Assembly: GCA_028690555.1 (NCBI GenBank)
Contig: JAQVBA010000017.1
Location: 1 to 13,711, forward strand
From: Acholeplasmataceae bacterium
GTDB taxonomy: Bacteria; Bacillota_I; Bacilli_A; Acholeplasmatales; Acholeplasmataceae
Direction: 5' to 3'
DNA: 13,711 bases
Shown here: positions 1 to 7,608 of the stretch, piece after piece
Layout of the letters: every line of letters begins with the position of its first letter
Numbering within the stretch: position 1 is the first letter of the stretch
The notes under the pieces: generated by a model
The model's input: the letters and a program-made list of their open reading frames with translations, nothing else
The model's database searches: none
What the model was told of the DNA's origin: nothing
Position numbers and translations under genes: made by a program

Positions 1-2912
1 CAGATTTAAATGATTTATATCGTCGTATTTTAAATCGTAATAACCGTTTGAAAAAACAAAAAGAACAAATGGCACCTCGTTTGATTACTAAAAATGAAAA
101 GCGTATGCTTCAAGAAGCGGTTGATGCTTTATTTGATAATGCAAAACGTGGTAAAAAAGCAGCGGTTGAACGCAATCGCCATTTAAAATCATTATCTGAT
201 ATGCTTCGTGGTAAACAAGGTCGTTTTAGACAAAACTTACTTGGTAAACGCGTGGATTATTCTGGTCGTTCAGTCATTATTGTTGGACCAGACTTAGAAA
301 TGTATCAATGTGGTATTCCAAGAGAAATGGCCATCATTCTATTTAAGCCATTCGTCTTGAGAGAACTTCAAAAACTTTCTGGCAATGATGCCAATGCGAA
401 GAAAAATGCGAATAGTAAATACGAAAAGATGGATGATGATGTTTGGGCAGCTTTAGAAAAAGTTGTGAAAGAACATCCAGTCTTATTAAACCGTGCACCT
501 ACGCTTCATAGACTTGGTATTCAAGCATTTGAACCTAAGCTGATTGATGGTAAAGCGATTCGCCTACACCCACTCGTAACCCCTGCGTTTAACGCGGATT
601 TCGATGGTGACCAAATGGCTGTTCACGTTCCACTATCTCATGAAGCGCAAGCTGAAGCGAGACTATTAATGCTCGCATCCAATAACATTTTAAATCCTAA
701 AGATGGTAAACCAGTCGTTACACCATCTCAAGATATGGTATTAGGTAACTACTATTTAACCATTGAAGAATCATTACATCGTACACTTGGTGGTTATCGC
801 GTTGAAGAACGTCAAAAAGAACATCAAATCAAGCACCGTAATGAAGGTCATTTCTTCATCAATTATGATGAAGCATTTATGGCTTATCAACAAGGTGAAA
901 TTGGGCTTCACACGCGTATTTTAGTGGATCCGAAATCAATCCATCAAAATTTCACAGAAACTCAAGAAAATAAATATTTGGTGACGACATTAGGTAAACT
1001 CATCTTTAATCGTATTTTACCTCCAACGTTCCCATATCTAAATGAACCTACAATTGAAAACTTAGAAAAACAAACTCCTGATATTTATTTCATGGCAAAA
1101 GGTCAAAATCCGAAAGAAGCTTTAAAACACATTCCAATTCCAGGACCTTTCAAGAAGAAATTCTTATCACAAATTATTGCTCAAGTATTTAAACAGTTAC
1201 ATATTAGTGAAACATCAAAAATGCTTGATAGATTAAAAGATTTAGGTTTCAAATATTCAACGGTTGCGGGTATTACAGTATCGTTTGCTGATATTAACGT
1301 TTATTCTAAAAAAGCTGAACGTATCGAACTTGCCAATCAAAACATTGAAGAAATTACATCATGGTATGAAGATGGTATGTTAACAGATGGCGAACGTCGT
1401 GAACTTGTCATTAAACAATGGCGTGATGCACGTGATGATATCCAAAAAGGCTTAATGGAAGAATTTGATAAAGATAATAATATTTATATGATGTCAGATT
1501 CTGGTGCCCGTGGTAATGCATCAAACTTTGCTCAACTTGCGGGTATGCGCGGACTCATGAGTAACCCTAAGGGTGAAACGATTGAAGTTCCAGTTCAAGC
1601 ATCCTTTAGAGAAGGTTTAACCGTGTCTGAATTCTTTATTTCGACGCACGGTGCGCGTAAAGGGTCAACCGATACTGCGTTAAAAACTGCTGAATCTGGA
1701 TATTTAACACGTCGTTTAGTTGACGTGAGCCAAGATGTGATTGTTGTTGATGAAGATTGTGGCACTGAAAAAGGCGTTGTGATGTCTTCCGTCATGGATG
1801 ATACGAAAGAAATCGTACCCCTCTATGATCGTATTGTAGGACGTTATGCAAGTAAAGATGTGATTCATCCAAAAACTAAAGTTGCTTTAGTTCATCGTAA
1901 TGAATTGATTACGGAAGAACTTGGCCAACAGATTATAAACGCTGAAATTAAAAGTGTTGAAATTCGTAGTAACCTCACATGTAATTCCGAAAATGGTGTA
2001 TGTGCGAAGTGCTATGGAAGAAACTTAGCAACGAATACTAGAGTTGAAGTTGGTGAAGCTGTTGGTGTTGTTGCTGCTCAATCGATTGGTGAACCAGGGA
2101 CTCAGTTAACGATGAGAACCTTCCATACTGGTGGGGTTGCATCTGCATCCGATATCACACAAGGTCTTCCACGTATTCAAGAACTTTTTGAAGCTCGTAA
2201 TCCAAAAGGTAAAGCGGTCATCAGTGAAGTTGATGGTAAAGTTAAATCGATTGATCGTCAACGTGGTGGAATTTCCATTATTACCATCGTTGATGCACAA
2301 GATAAAGAGTATAAATACACCGTCGATCCAAACGTTGAAGCTTTCGTAAGAAAAGGTTCAGCAGTTAAAGCGGGTCAAAGACTTACACCAGGTTCGATTA
2401 GTCCAAAAGAATTACTCAGAGTCGTTTCTGCAGAAGCTGCTGAAATGTATATCTTAGAAGAAGTTCAAAAAGTATATCGCGCACAAGGGGTAGAAATTAG
2501 TGATAAGCATATCGAATTAATCATTCGTCAAATGCTTAGAAGAATTTCGGTTGTCACTGAAGGAGATACAGATTTACTTCCAGGTACTGAAGTATCAGTT
2601 TCTGAATTCAAACGTGAAAATAAAAAGGCATTTAGTGAATTCAAGCGTCCTGCAGTTGGTAGACCCATATTACTTGGTATTACCAGAGCTTCCTTAAGAA
2701 GTGATTCATTCTTATCAGCTGCATCTTTCCAAGAAACAACACGTATTTTAACAGATGCTGCAATTAAGGGTAAAACCGATGAACTTCATGGTCTTAAAGA
2801 AAATGTTATTATTGGTGGACTTATCCCCGCAGGTACAGGTATTTTGAGAGAAGCATCATTTGATTATGATCGTGGAAATACATATACTGAAGAGGAAGAA
2901 TTAGAATTTTAA
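1..2912 (+). CDS. rpoC: RNA polymerase subunit beta' (RpoC), 3' part
   Basis: The largest catalytic subunit of RNA polymerase, truncated at its 5' end by the window edge. The reading frame is open from base 3 (DLNDLYRRILNRNNRLKK, a conserved N-terminal-third motif), so the TTG at 48 is internal and not a start. About 969 residues are visible; the full protein is usually about 1,200-1,300 in this group, so roughly 250-300 N-terminal residues, including the first zinc site, lie outside. The NADFDGD motif that chelates catalytic Mg is at 591-611. The trigger-loop region (GMRGLMSNPKG ... FREGLTV ... STHGARKG) and the second zinc site (DCGTEKG, then C-x6-C-x2-C in TCNSENGVCAKCYGRN) are intact. The gene ends with three in-frame stops, TAA TGA TAA (2910-2918), followed directly by a terminator. 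No frameshift or odd insertion was seen. Confidence 0.98.
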   Translation, partial: DLNDLYRRILNRNNRLKKQKEQMAPRLITKNEKRMLQEAVDALFDNAKRGKKAAVERNRHLKSLSDMLRGKQGRFRQNLLGKRVDYSGRSVIIVGPDLEMYQCGIPREMAIILFKPFVLRELQKLSGNDANAKKNANSKYEKMDDDVWAALEKVVKEHPVLLNRAPTLHRLGIQAFEPKLIDGKAIRLHPLVTPAFNADFDGDQMAVHVPLSHEAQAEARLLMLASNNILNPKDGKPVVTPSQDMVLGNYYLTIEESLHRTLGGYRVEERQKEHQIKHRNEGHFFINYDEAFMAYQQGEIGLHTRILVDPKSIHQNFTETQENKYLVTTLGKLIFNRILPPTFPYLNEPTIENLEKQTPDIYFMAKGQNPKEALKHIPIPGPFKKKFLSQIIAQVFKQLHISETSKMLDRLKDLGFKYSTVAGITVSFADINVYSKKAERIELANQNIEEITSWYEDGMLTDGERRELVIKQWRDARDDIQKGLMEEFDKDNNIYMMSDSGARGNASNFAQLAGMRGLMSNPKGETIEVPVQASFREGLTVSEFFISTHGARKGSTDTALKTAESGYLTRRLVDVSQDVIVVDEDCGTEKGVVMSSVMDDTKEIVPLYDRIVGRYASKDVIHPKTKVALVHRNELITEELGQQIINAEIKSVEIRSNLTCNSENGVCAKCYGRNLATNTRVEVGEAVGVVAAQSIGEPGTQLTMRTFHTGGVASASDITQGLPRIQELFEARNPKGKAVISEVDGKVKSIDRQRGGISIITIVDAQDKEYKYTVDPNVEAFVRKGSAVKAGQRLTPGSISPKELLRVVSAEAAEMYILEEVQKVYRAQGVEISDKHIELIIRQMLRRISVVTEGDTDLLPGTEVSVSEFKRENKKAFSEFKRPAVGRPILLGITRASLRSDSFLSAASFQETTRILTDAAIKGKTDELHGLKENVIIGGLIPAGTGILREASFDYDRGNTYTEEEELEF

Positions 2913-2917
2913 TGATA

Positions 2918-2949
2918 AACCGTTATCCAAAAAGGATAGCGGTTTTTTT
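2918..2949 (+). terminator. Intrinsic terminator after rpoC
   Basis: An 11-bp stem, AACCGTTATCC (2918-2928) with GGATAGCGGTT (2934-2944), containing one G-U pair, a five-A loop and a run of seven T at 2943-2949. It starts within the tandem stop codons of rpoC and should end the rpoBC transcript, separating it from psuK. Confidence 0.9.
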
Positions 2950-2950
2950 A

Positions 2951-2959
2951 TGCTAAAAT
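2951..2959 (+). promoter_or_regulatory. Possible extended -10 promoter of psuKG
   Basis: TGCTAAAAT fits an extended -10 element (TGnTATAAT with one mismatch) placed just after the rpoC terminator. No convincing -35 exists, because that position falls inside the terminator stem. Transcription would start near 2966, leaving an untranslated leader of only about 11-14 nt before psuK. It is the only promoter candidate in the 27 bases between the terminator and the gene. Confidence 0.4.
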
Positions 2960-2976
2960 AGAGGTAAGAAGGTGAA

Positions 2977-3879
2977 ATGATGAAAAAAGTGGTTGTGATT
3001 GGCGGATCAGTTATCGATTTATTCTTATATCCCCATCAAAAAATGAAATTACATGATTCAAATCCCGGATACATGAAAAGAGCTTTTGGTGGAGTTGGAC
3101 GAAACATTGCAGAAAATTTAGTAAGATGTGGTGTGGATACAACCTTAATCACAGTATTAGGAAAAGACCTTTGGGGACAAGAAATTTATGAGAATGCCCG
3201 TGATTTAGGCATGTGCATCAATTATTTCGAAGTAAAAGAAACCCCACTTTATATCTCTGTAATTCATGAAAGCGGAGAAGATCTAGTCAGTGTAGCACTC
3301 ATGGATGAAATTGAAAAATTAGATAAAGAAAGACTAGCTTCTAGAGATGTTTATATTGAGCCAGCAGATTTCATTGTCATTGACACTAACATGTCAGAAG
3401 AAACTTTAAACTATATTTTGCATACATCAAAGGTGCCTGTTTTTGTCGATACAATATCCAGTCAAAAAGCGATTCGAATTAAACAAAATCTTAAATATAT
3501 CCACCTTTTAAAAATGAATTTGATGGAAGCTGAAGCACTTTCTAGATTAAACCTTAAAGATGGTAAAACCTTGGATGATATTGGGTTGTATTTTATCAAT
3601 GAAGGCGTTAAAGAAGTCATTATCACTCTTGGAAGTGAAGGTATTTTCTATCAATCTAAAGAACGAAAAGAACTTAAAAAGCCATTTCAAACGCAAATTA
3701 AAAATACAACAGGAGCAGGCGATGCACTTTTTGCAGGAGTTATTTTTGCAAAAATTCATGGGCTTGATCCAGTAAATACAGGTCTAGCTGCAGCAGCCAT
3801 TAACGTTCAAAGTGAAGATGCTGTATCTATGGAGATGAACAAACAAAATCTATTGAAAATGATGGAGGAACATGCATGA
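2977..3879 (+). CDS. psuK: Pseudouridine kinase, PfkB family
   Basis: Phosphorylates pseudouridine to pseudouridine 5'-phosphate in the cytoplasm, the first step in salvaging this modified nucleoside from RNA breakdown. The 300-residue protein has the PfkB/ribokinase layout: an N-terminal substrate-binding start (VVVIGGSVIDLF), the GGVGRNIAEN segment typical of PsuK-type kinases, and the C-terminal NTTGAGDALFAGV signature with catalytic base D249. The assignment within PfkB kinases rests mainly on the next gene, psuG, which overlaps it by four bases (ATGA). Two adjacent ATGs are possible starts (2977 and 2980). The Shine-Dalgarno AAGGTGA at 2969-2975 sits better before 2980, so the protein may begin one residue later. 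No dedicated pseudouridine transporter or regulator is visible nearby. Confidence 0.88.
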   Translation: MMKKVVVIGGSVIDLFLYPHQKMKLHDSNPGYMKRAFGGVGRNIAENLVRCGVDTTLITVLGKDLWGQEIYENARDLGMCINYFEVKETPLYISVIHESGEDLVSVALMDEIEKLDKERLASRDVYIEPADFIVIDTNMSEETLNYILHTSKVPVFVDTISSQKAIRIKQNLKYIHLLKMNLMEAEALSRLNLKDGKTLDDIGLYFINEGVKEVIITLGSEGIFYQSKERKELKKPFQTQIKNTTGAGDALFAGVIFAKIHGLDPVNTGLAAAAINVQSEDAVSMEMNKQNLLKMMEEHA

Positions 3880-4811
3880 AATCATATATTGAAATACACC
3901 CAGATGTTCAAAAAGCTATCAAAAAACATCAACCGATTGTCGCACTTGAGTCAACAATTATCACCCATGGAATGCCTTATCCTGAAAATGTGAAAATGGC
4001 AAAGCGGGTTGAATCGATTATTCGACATGAAGGTGCAGTGCCTGCAACGATTGCGATTATTAACGGCATCATTAAAATCGGGTTATCAGAAGACGAAATT
4101 GAGTATTTAGCCAAAGCTAAAGATGTGATTAAGGTAAGCAAACGCGATTTTGGCTATGTTTTATCACAAAAGAAAGATGGTGCAACTACAGTTAGTGGCA
4201 CGATGCTTGCTGCCAATATGGCAGGCATTAAAGTGTTTGCAACAGGAGGCATCGGAGGAGTTCACCGAGAAGGACACATCACATTTGATATTTCGAGAGA
4301 TTTAGAAGAACTATCTGAGATCAATGTTTTAGTCGTTTGTGCTGGAGCAAAAGCAATATTAGATTTAAAGTTGACTTTAGAATATTTAGAAACTAAAGGT
4401 GTTGAAGTTCTGGGTTATCAAACCAAAGAACTCCCTGCATTCTATACTAAAGATAGTGGTCTTGAACTTGACTATTTGATGAAAGACGCAAAGGATATTG
4501 CATCACTCATGCAAGCAAAATGGGAGGTTGGATTAAAGGGAGGCATTTTAGTAGCAAATCCTATTCCAGATATGTATTCAATGAACCGAGAAGAAATTGA
4601 AGATACGATTGAAAAAGCGCTTCAAGAGGCTAAAGAAAAGGGCATCCATGGAAAAGAAACAACACCATTTCTACTCGCTAAAATTAAAGATTTAACTAAA
4701 GGCGACAGCCTAAATGCAAATCTTGAATTAGTCTATCACAATGCCTTGATTGCTTCAAAAATTGCAATTGAATATGAAAGATGCATTAAGAATTTTAAAG
4801 AGGATATTTAA
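3876..4811 (+). CDS. psuG: Pseudouridine-5'-phosphate glycosidase
   Basis: Cleaves the C-C glycosidic bond of pseudouridine 5'-phosphate, giving uracil and ribose 5-phosphate; it completes the salvage begun by PsuK. Its 311 residues match the family length. The conserved opening ALESTIITHGMPYP carries the catalytic Glu (E25). The TGGIGGVHREGHITFDIS segment (about 123-140) holds the conserved His and metal-binding Asp (H130, D138). VVCAGAKAILD contains K159, equivalent to the E. coli lysine that forms the Schiff base with ribose (numbering from memory). The C-terminal GKETTPFLL and NANLELVYHNA segments are also typical. GGAGGA (3864-3869), inside the end of psuK, is an ideal ribosome site six bases before the ATG, so translation of the two genes is probably coupled. 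Confidence 0.95.
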   Translation: MKSYIEIHPDVQKAIKKHQPIVALESTIITHGMPYPENVKMAKRVESIIRHEGAVPATIAIINGIIKIGLSEDEIEYLAKAKDVIKVSKRDFGYVLSQKKDGATTVSGTMLAANMAGIKVFATGGIGGVHREGHITFDISRDLEELSEINVLVVCAGAKAILDLKLTLEYLETKGVEVLGYQTKELPAFYTKDSGLELDYLMKDAKDIASLMQAKWEVGLKGGILVANPIPDMYSMNREEIEDTIEKALQEAKEKGIHGKETTPFLLAKIKDLTKGDSLNANLELVYHNALIASKIAIEYERCIKNFKEDI

Positions 4812-4823
4812 TATCCTTTTTTT
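4797..4823 (+). terminator. Intrinsic terminator overlapping the psuG stop
   Basis: AGGATAT (4801-4807) pairs with ATATCCT (4811-4817) around a three-base loop. The stem can extend outward by A-T and G-U pairs to about 4797/4821, and T runs from 4817 to 4823. The last psuG codons form the 5' arm and the TAA stop (4809-4811) spans the loop and the start of the 3' arm. Confidence 0.8.
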
Positions 4824-4854
4824 ATGAAGACGGTGGCATTTGTTTCTTTTTTGG

Positions 4855-4882
4855 GTTAAAATAAGGCGTTGTGTATTATAAT
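4855..4882 (+). promoter_or_regulatory. Promoter of the SPT-SDR-FNT operon
   Basis: A perfect TATAAT lies at 4877-4882, embedded in the palindrome TATTATAATA (4874-4883). The -35 is weak: GTTAAA at 4855-4860 with a 16-bp spacer is the best candidate, or TTGGGT at 4851-4856 with a 20-bp spacer. Transcription should start near 4889, giving a leader of about 25 nt. Confidence 0.6.
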
Positions 4883-4911
4883 AGATTTAGGCTATTTTGA
4901 AATGAGGAATA

Positions 4912-6102
4912 ATGATGGATTTATTTAAGAAAATTTATGCGTATGATACTGCAAATAAAGCAAAAGAAGCGGGATATTATCCTTACTTCCATGAACTTAC
5001 AAGTAAACAAGATACAGTCGTTCACATGGAAGGTCGAGAAGTCATCATGATTGGATCAAACAACTATTTAGGATTAACTTCGCATCCTGAAGTGATTCAA
5101 GCAGCAGTAGATGCAACATTAAAATATGGTACTGGGGTTTCAGGATCCCGGTTTTTAAACGGCACATTAAATTTACACAAACAATTTGAAGCCGAATTAG
5201 CTGAATTTCTTCACAAAGAAGATTGTACAATTTTTAGTACGGGCTTCCAAAGCAACTTAGGCATTATTTCTGCAGTTGCAGGTCGTAACGACATTATTTT
5301 TTCTGATAAGGAAAACCATGCTTCAATTTATGATGGTACACGTCTTAGTTATGCAGAAGTGATTCGTTTTGAACATTCAGATATGAAGGATTTAGAAGAA
5401 AAACTCGCAAAAGCTCCTGAAAATAAAGGGAAATTAATTATTACTGATGGTGTGTTTTCAATGAGTGGAGAAATTGCTAAACTTCCAGAAATTGTTGAAC
5501 TTGCTAAAAAATATAATGCACGCGTGATGGTTGATGATGCGCATGGTTTAGGTGTTATGGGTGAACATGGTCGCGGAACAGCTGAACACTTTGGCTTAGA
5601 AGATGAAGTCGATATTATTATGGGAACCTTCTCTAAGTCACTAGCAAGCTTAGGCGGATATGTTGCTGCAAATCACGCAGTTGTTGATTTTATTCGTCAT
5701 AATTCAAGACCTTATATTTTTTCTGCAGCTATTCCAGCAGCAAACACTGCAGCTGCCCTTCAGGCTTTAAGAATTTTAAAGCGTGAACCAGAAAGAGTTA
5801 AAGCGCTACATGATATTGCTGAATACATGCGTCAAGGCTTAAAAGCGAAGGGATTAAAAATTAAAGATTCTAAGACACCAATTATTCCAATATATACCTA
5901 TATGCCGATGCGCACGATGATTGCATGCAATCAATTATTTGAACAAGGGGTTTATGTGAATCCTGTCATTCCACCAGCAACTCCAATTGGTGAATGTTTA
6001 ATTCGCACTAGTTATACAGCAACACACACGAAAGAACAAATTGATCAAGCAATTGAGCGCATTAGTGATGTTTTAAAAGGCTTAGAAGGATTTAACGAGT
6101 AA
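4912..6102 (+). CDS. Alpha-oxoamine synthase, probable serine palmitoyltransferase
   Basis: A PLP enzyme of the family that condenses an amino acid with an acyl thioester with loss of CO2. The likely reaction is L-serine plus palmitoyl thioester to 3-ketosphinganine, the committed step of sphingolipid synthesis. The PLP site is complete: H136 (NHASIYDG) stacks on the ring, D208 and H211 (VDDAHG) bind it, and K242 (GTFSKSLASLGG) forms the Schiff base. The H136-H211 and H211-K242 distances (75 and 31) equal those I recall for Sphingomonas SPT, and differ from KBL (74, 34) and BioF (74, 29). GYYPYFHEL, GSRFLNGTLNLH and VNPVIPPATP closely resemble Bacteroides SPT as I remember it. It is soluble, 396 residues, with no membrane anchor. 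GAGGA at 4904-4908 favours the second ATG (4915) as start. KBL, BioF or a CqsA-like synthase remain possible, but no tdh or bio gene is near. Confidence 0.8.
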   Translation: MMDLFKKIYAYDTANKAKEAGYYPYFHELTSKQDTVVHMEGREVIMIGSNNYLGLTSHPEVIQAAVDATLKYGTGVSGSRFLNGTLNLHKQFEAELAEFLHKEDCTIFSTGFQSNLGIISAVAGRNDIIFSDKENHASIYDGTRLSYAEVIRFEHSDMKDLEEKLAKAPENKGKLIITDGVFSMSGEIAKLPEIVELAKKYNARVMVDDAHGLGVMGEHGRGTAEHFGLEDEVDIIMGTFSKSLASLGGYVAANHAVVDFIRHNSRPYIFSAAIPAANTAAALQALRILKREPERVKALHDIAEYMRQGLKAKGLKIKDSKTPIIPIYTYMPMRTMIACNQLFEQGVYVNPVIPPATPIGECLIRTSYTATHTKEQIDQAIERISDVLKGLEGFNE

Positions 6103-6908
6103 TGGGAAAAGTAATTATTGTAACTGGAGCATCTTCAGGTATTGGATTAACGGTGGCTAAACATTTAGCAGACGAGGGACATCACGTTTACGGGATTTCT
6201 CGTAGTAAAATCCATGAGAAAAATGTTCGTAGTATCCAAGCCGATGTCACTAACATTGACCAGATGATTGATGCTTATCAAGAAATATATGATATTGAAG
6301 GAAGAATTGATGTCTTAATTAATAATGCAGGCATTGGAATTTCCGGAAGTATTGAAGATACTTTAAGTGAAGATGTACTTGATTTATTCCATGTGAATTT
6401 CATGGGTGTTTTTCACTCAACCAAAGTTGCACTTCCCTTCATGAGAGAAGGAAAACAAGGAAAAATCATTAATATCAGTTCAGTAGCAAGTGTATTATCA
6501 ATTCCATTTCAGTCATTTTATAGTAGTTCAAAAGCTGCGATTAATGCATTTTCAAACGCATTAGCCAATGAAGTTGAACCCTTTGGTATTGATGTTTGTG
6601 TGGTAATGCCTGGAGATATTAAAACAAGTTTTACAAAAAATCGCCGGAAAAATGAAATCATGAATCCGCATTATGAAAAGCGTATTGATAAGTCTGTAGC
6701 TGTGATGGAAAAAGATGAACAAAATGGCATGGATCCAGAAGTATTAGCTAAAGTGATTCATAAACTGATTAAGAAAAAAAGAATGCCTTTATATAAAACC
6801 ATCGGTTTTAAATATAAAATCTTTGTTTTTTTAGAAAAAATTCTCCCAGCAGGTTTTACAAACGCAGTTGTTGGAAAAATTTATGGATTTAAAAAAGGAA
6901 AAAAATAG
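6102..6908 (+). CDS. Short-chain dehydrogenase/reductase, candidate 3-ketosphinganine reductase
   Basis: A classical SDR of 268 residues with a Rossmann fold: TGASSGIG (8-15), NNAG (74-77), and the catalytic set N99, S127, Y140 and K144 in YSSSK. R34 right after the second strand (GISRSK) suggests NADPH preference. The C-terminal segment (about 228-264: hydrophobic IFVFLEKILPAGF, then a lysine-rich end) could lie on the membrane surface, which would suit a lipid substrate. Its start shares one base with the upstream stop (TAATG), with AAGGA at 6086-6090 as ribosome site, so it is translated together with the oxoamine synthase. From that link I infer that it reduces the beta-ketone made by the first enzyme, giving sphinganine or a similar amino alcohol. 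The SDR call is secure; the substrate is inference, and SDRs cannot be assigned from motifs alone. Confidence 0.8.
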   Translation: MGKVIIVTGASSGIGLTVAKHLADEGHHVYGISRSKIHEKNVRSIQADVTNIDQMIDAYQEIYDIEGRIDVLINNAGIGISGSIEDTLSEDVLDLFHVNFMGVFHSTKVALPFMREGKQGKIINISSVASVLSIPFQSFYSSSKAAINAFSNALANEVEPFGIDVCVVMPGDIKTSFTKNRRKNEIMNPHYEKRIDKSVAVMEKDEQNGMDPEVLAKVIHKLIKKKRMPLYKTIGFKYKIFVFLEKILPAGFTNAVVGKIYGFKKGKK

Positions 6909-6909
6909 A

Positions 6910-7533
6910 ATGAAGGATCACATTTTCTTAAAAGCCATCATGGCAGGTTTATACATCGGAATTGCTGGACTTGTCTTTCTCTCAGTGTCGAATAAGATTG
7001 TCGGTTCATTTTTATTTAGCACTGGATTATTGATGGTTGTTGCAAAAGGTTACAGTTTATACACTGGAAAGATTGGTTATTTGCTTCCTTACCAAAAAGG
7101 ATTTATCAAAATGATTTTACAAACCATTCTTGGGAACTTTCTTGGGATTGCTATAGTGGGTATTCTATTTTTATTTACTGGGAAATCAGAAATTATTGAA
7201 CTAAGTGAACAACTCATGGTTACAAAACTAGCGTTTGGTCCACTGCAAAGTCTCATTCTCGCAATCTTTTGTGGCATGTTAATGTACACGGGTGTTCATG
7301 GATTCAAATCGATCGAAAATCCAATCATCAAAGTGCTTGTTGTAATCTTATCGGTAATGATTTTTATCTTAGCAGGATTTGAACATAGTATCGCGAATTT
7401 GCTTTATGTTGTACTTTCAAGATCGTTTGGACCGAAGGCTTTGATCTATGTTTTGATTTGGATCATCGGCAATTTAATTGGGGCAGTCTTCTTAAACTTA
7501 GTGGAAGTCAAATTAAATCAAATTAAAGATTGA
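6910..7533 (+). CDS. Short formate/nitrite transporter (FNT) family membrane protein
   Basis: An integral membrane protein of 207 residues with about six hydrophobic segments. It carries FNT-family marks: AGLYIGIAG in the first helix, LYTGKIGYL after the second (the position of the family's E-L/M-F-T-G/S loop), and AGFEHSIANLLYV with the central pore His at H159. FNT channels pass small monovalent anions such as formate, nitrite or hydrosulfide. The protein is shorter than most members (about 250-300), mainly from short termini. An in-frame ATG at 6868 is unlikely to be the start because it lies deep inside the SDR gene; AAAAGGAA just upstream supports the ATG at 6910, one base after the SDR stop. 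It is the last gene of the operon. Why an anion channel follows two lipid-type enzymes is unclear, and its substrate cannot be read from the sequence. Confidence 0.82.
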   Translation: MKDHIFLKAIMAGLYIGIAGLVFLSVSNKIVGSFLFSTGLLMVVAKGYSLYTGKIGYLLPYQKGFIKMILQTILGNFLGIAIVGILFLFTGKSEIIELSEQLMVTKLAFGPLQSLILAIFCGMLMYTGVHGFKSIENPIIKVLVVILSVMIFILAGFEHSIANLLYVVLSRSFGPKALIYVLIWIIGNLIGAVFLNLVEVKLNQIKD

Positions 7534-7537
7534 ATTT

Positions 7538-7562
7538 AAGATGTCTAAAAGGCATCTTTTTT
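7538..7562 (+). terminator. Intrinsic terminator after the FNT gene
   Basis: AAGATGTC (7538-7545) pairs with GGCATCTT (7551-7558), with one G-U pair, around a TAAAA loop, followed by T to 7562. It lies just downstream of the TGA stop and only 11 bases before the str promoter -35, so it insulates the two operons. Confidence 0.85.
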
Positions 7563-7573
7563 ATTTAAAATTG

Positions 7574-7602
7574 TTGACATTATGGTTAAACTATTATATA
7601 AT
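7574..7602 (+). promoter_or_regulatory. Strong vegetative promoter of the str operon
   Basis: A perfect TTGACA (7574-7579) and a perfect TATAAT (7597-7602) separated by exactly 17 bases. This is the full consensus for the housekeeping sigma factor, as expected for a ribosomal protein and elongation factor operon. Transcription should start around 7608-7610. Confidence 0.95.
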
Positions 7603-7608
7603 TAAAAC

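Noticed and set aside
48..2912. TTG at 48 as the start of a 954-residue protein
   Set aside because: The same frame is open to the window edge and encodes conserved RpoC sequence before it; the gene is simply cut by the window.
4912..6102. Calling the PLP enzyme glycine C-acetyltransferase (KBL) or 8-amino-7-oxononanoate synthase (BioF)
   Set aside because: Annotation by overall family often gives these names, but there is no tdh or bio gene nearby, the partner is an SDR, and the PLP-residue spacing and conserved segments fit SPT better. Not fully excluded without a phylogeny.
6868..6909. Upstream ATG giving a longer FNT protein
   Set aside because: It lies inside the SDR coding region without a ribosome site; the added segment is charged and unlike FNT N-termini. 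ATG at 6910 is well placed.
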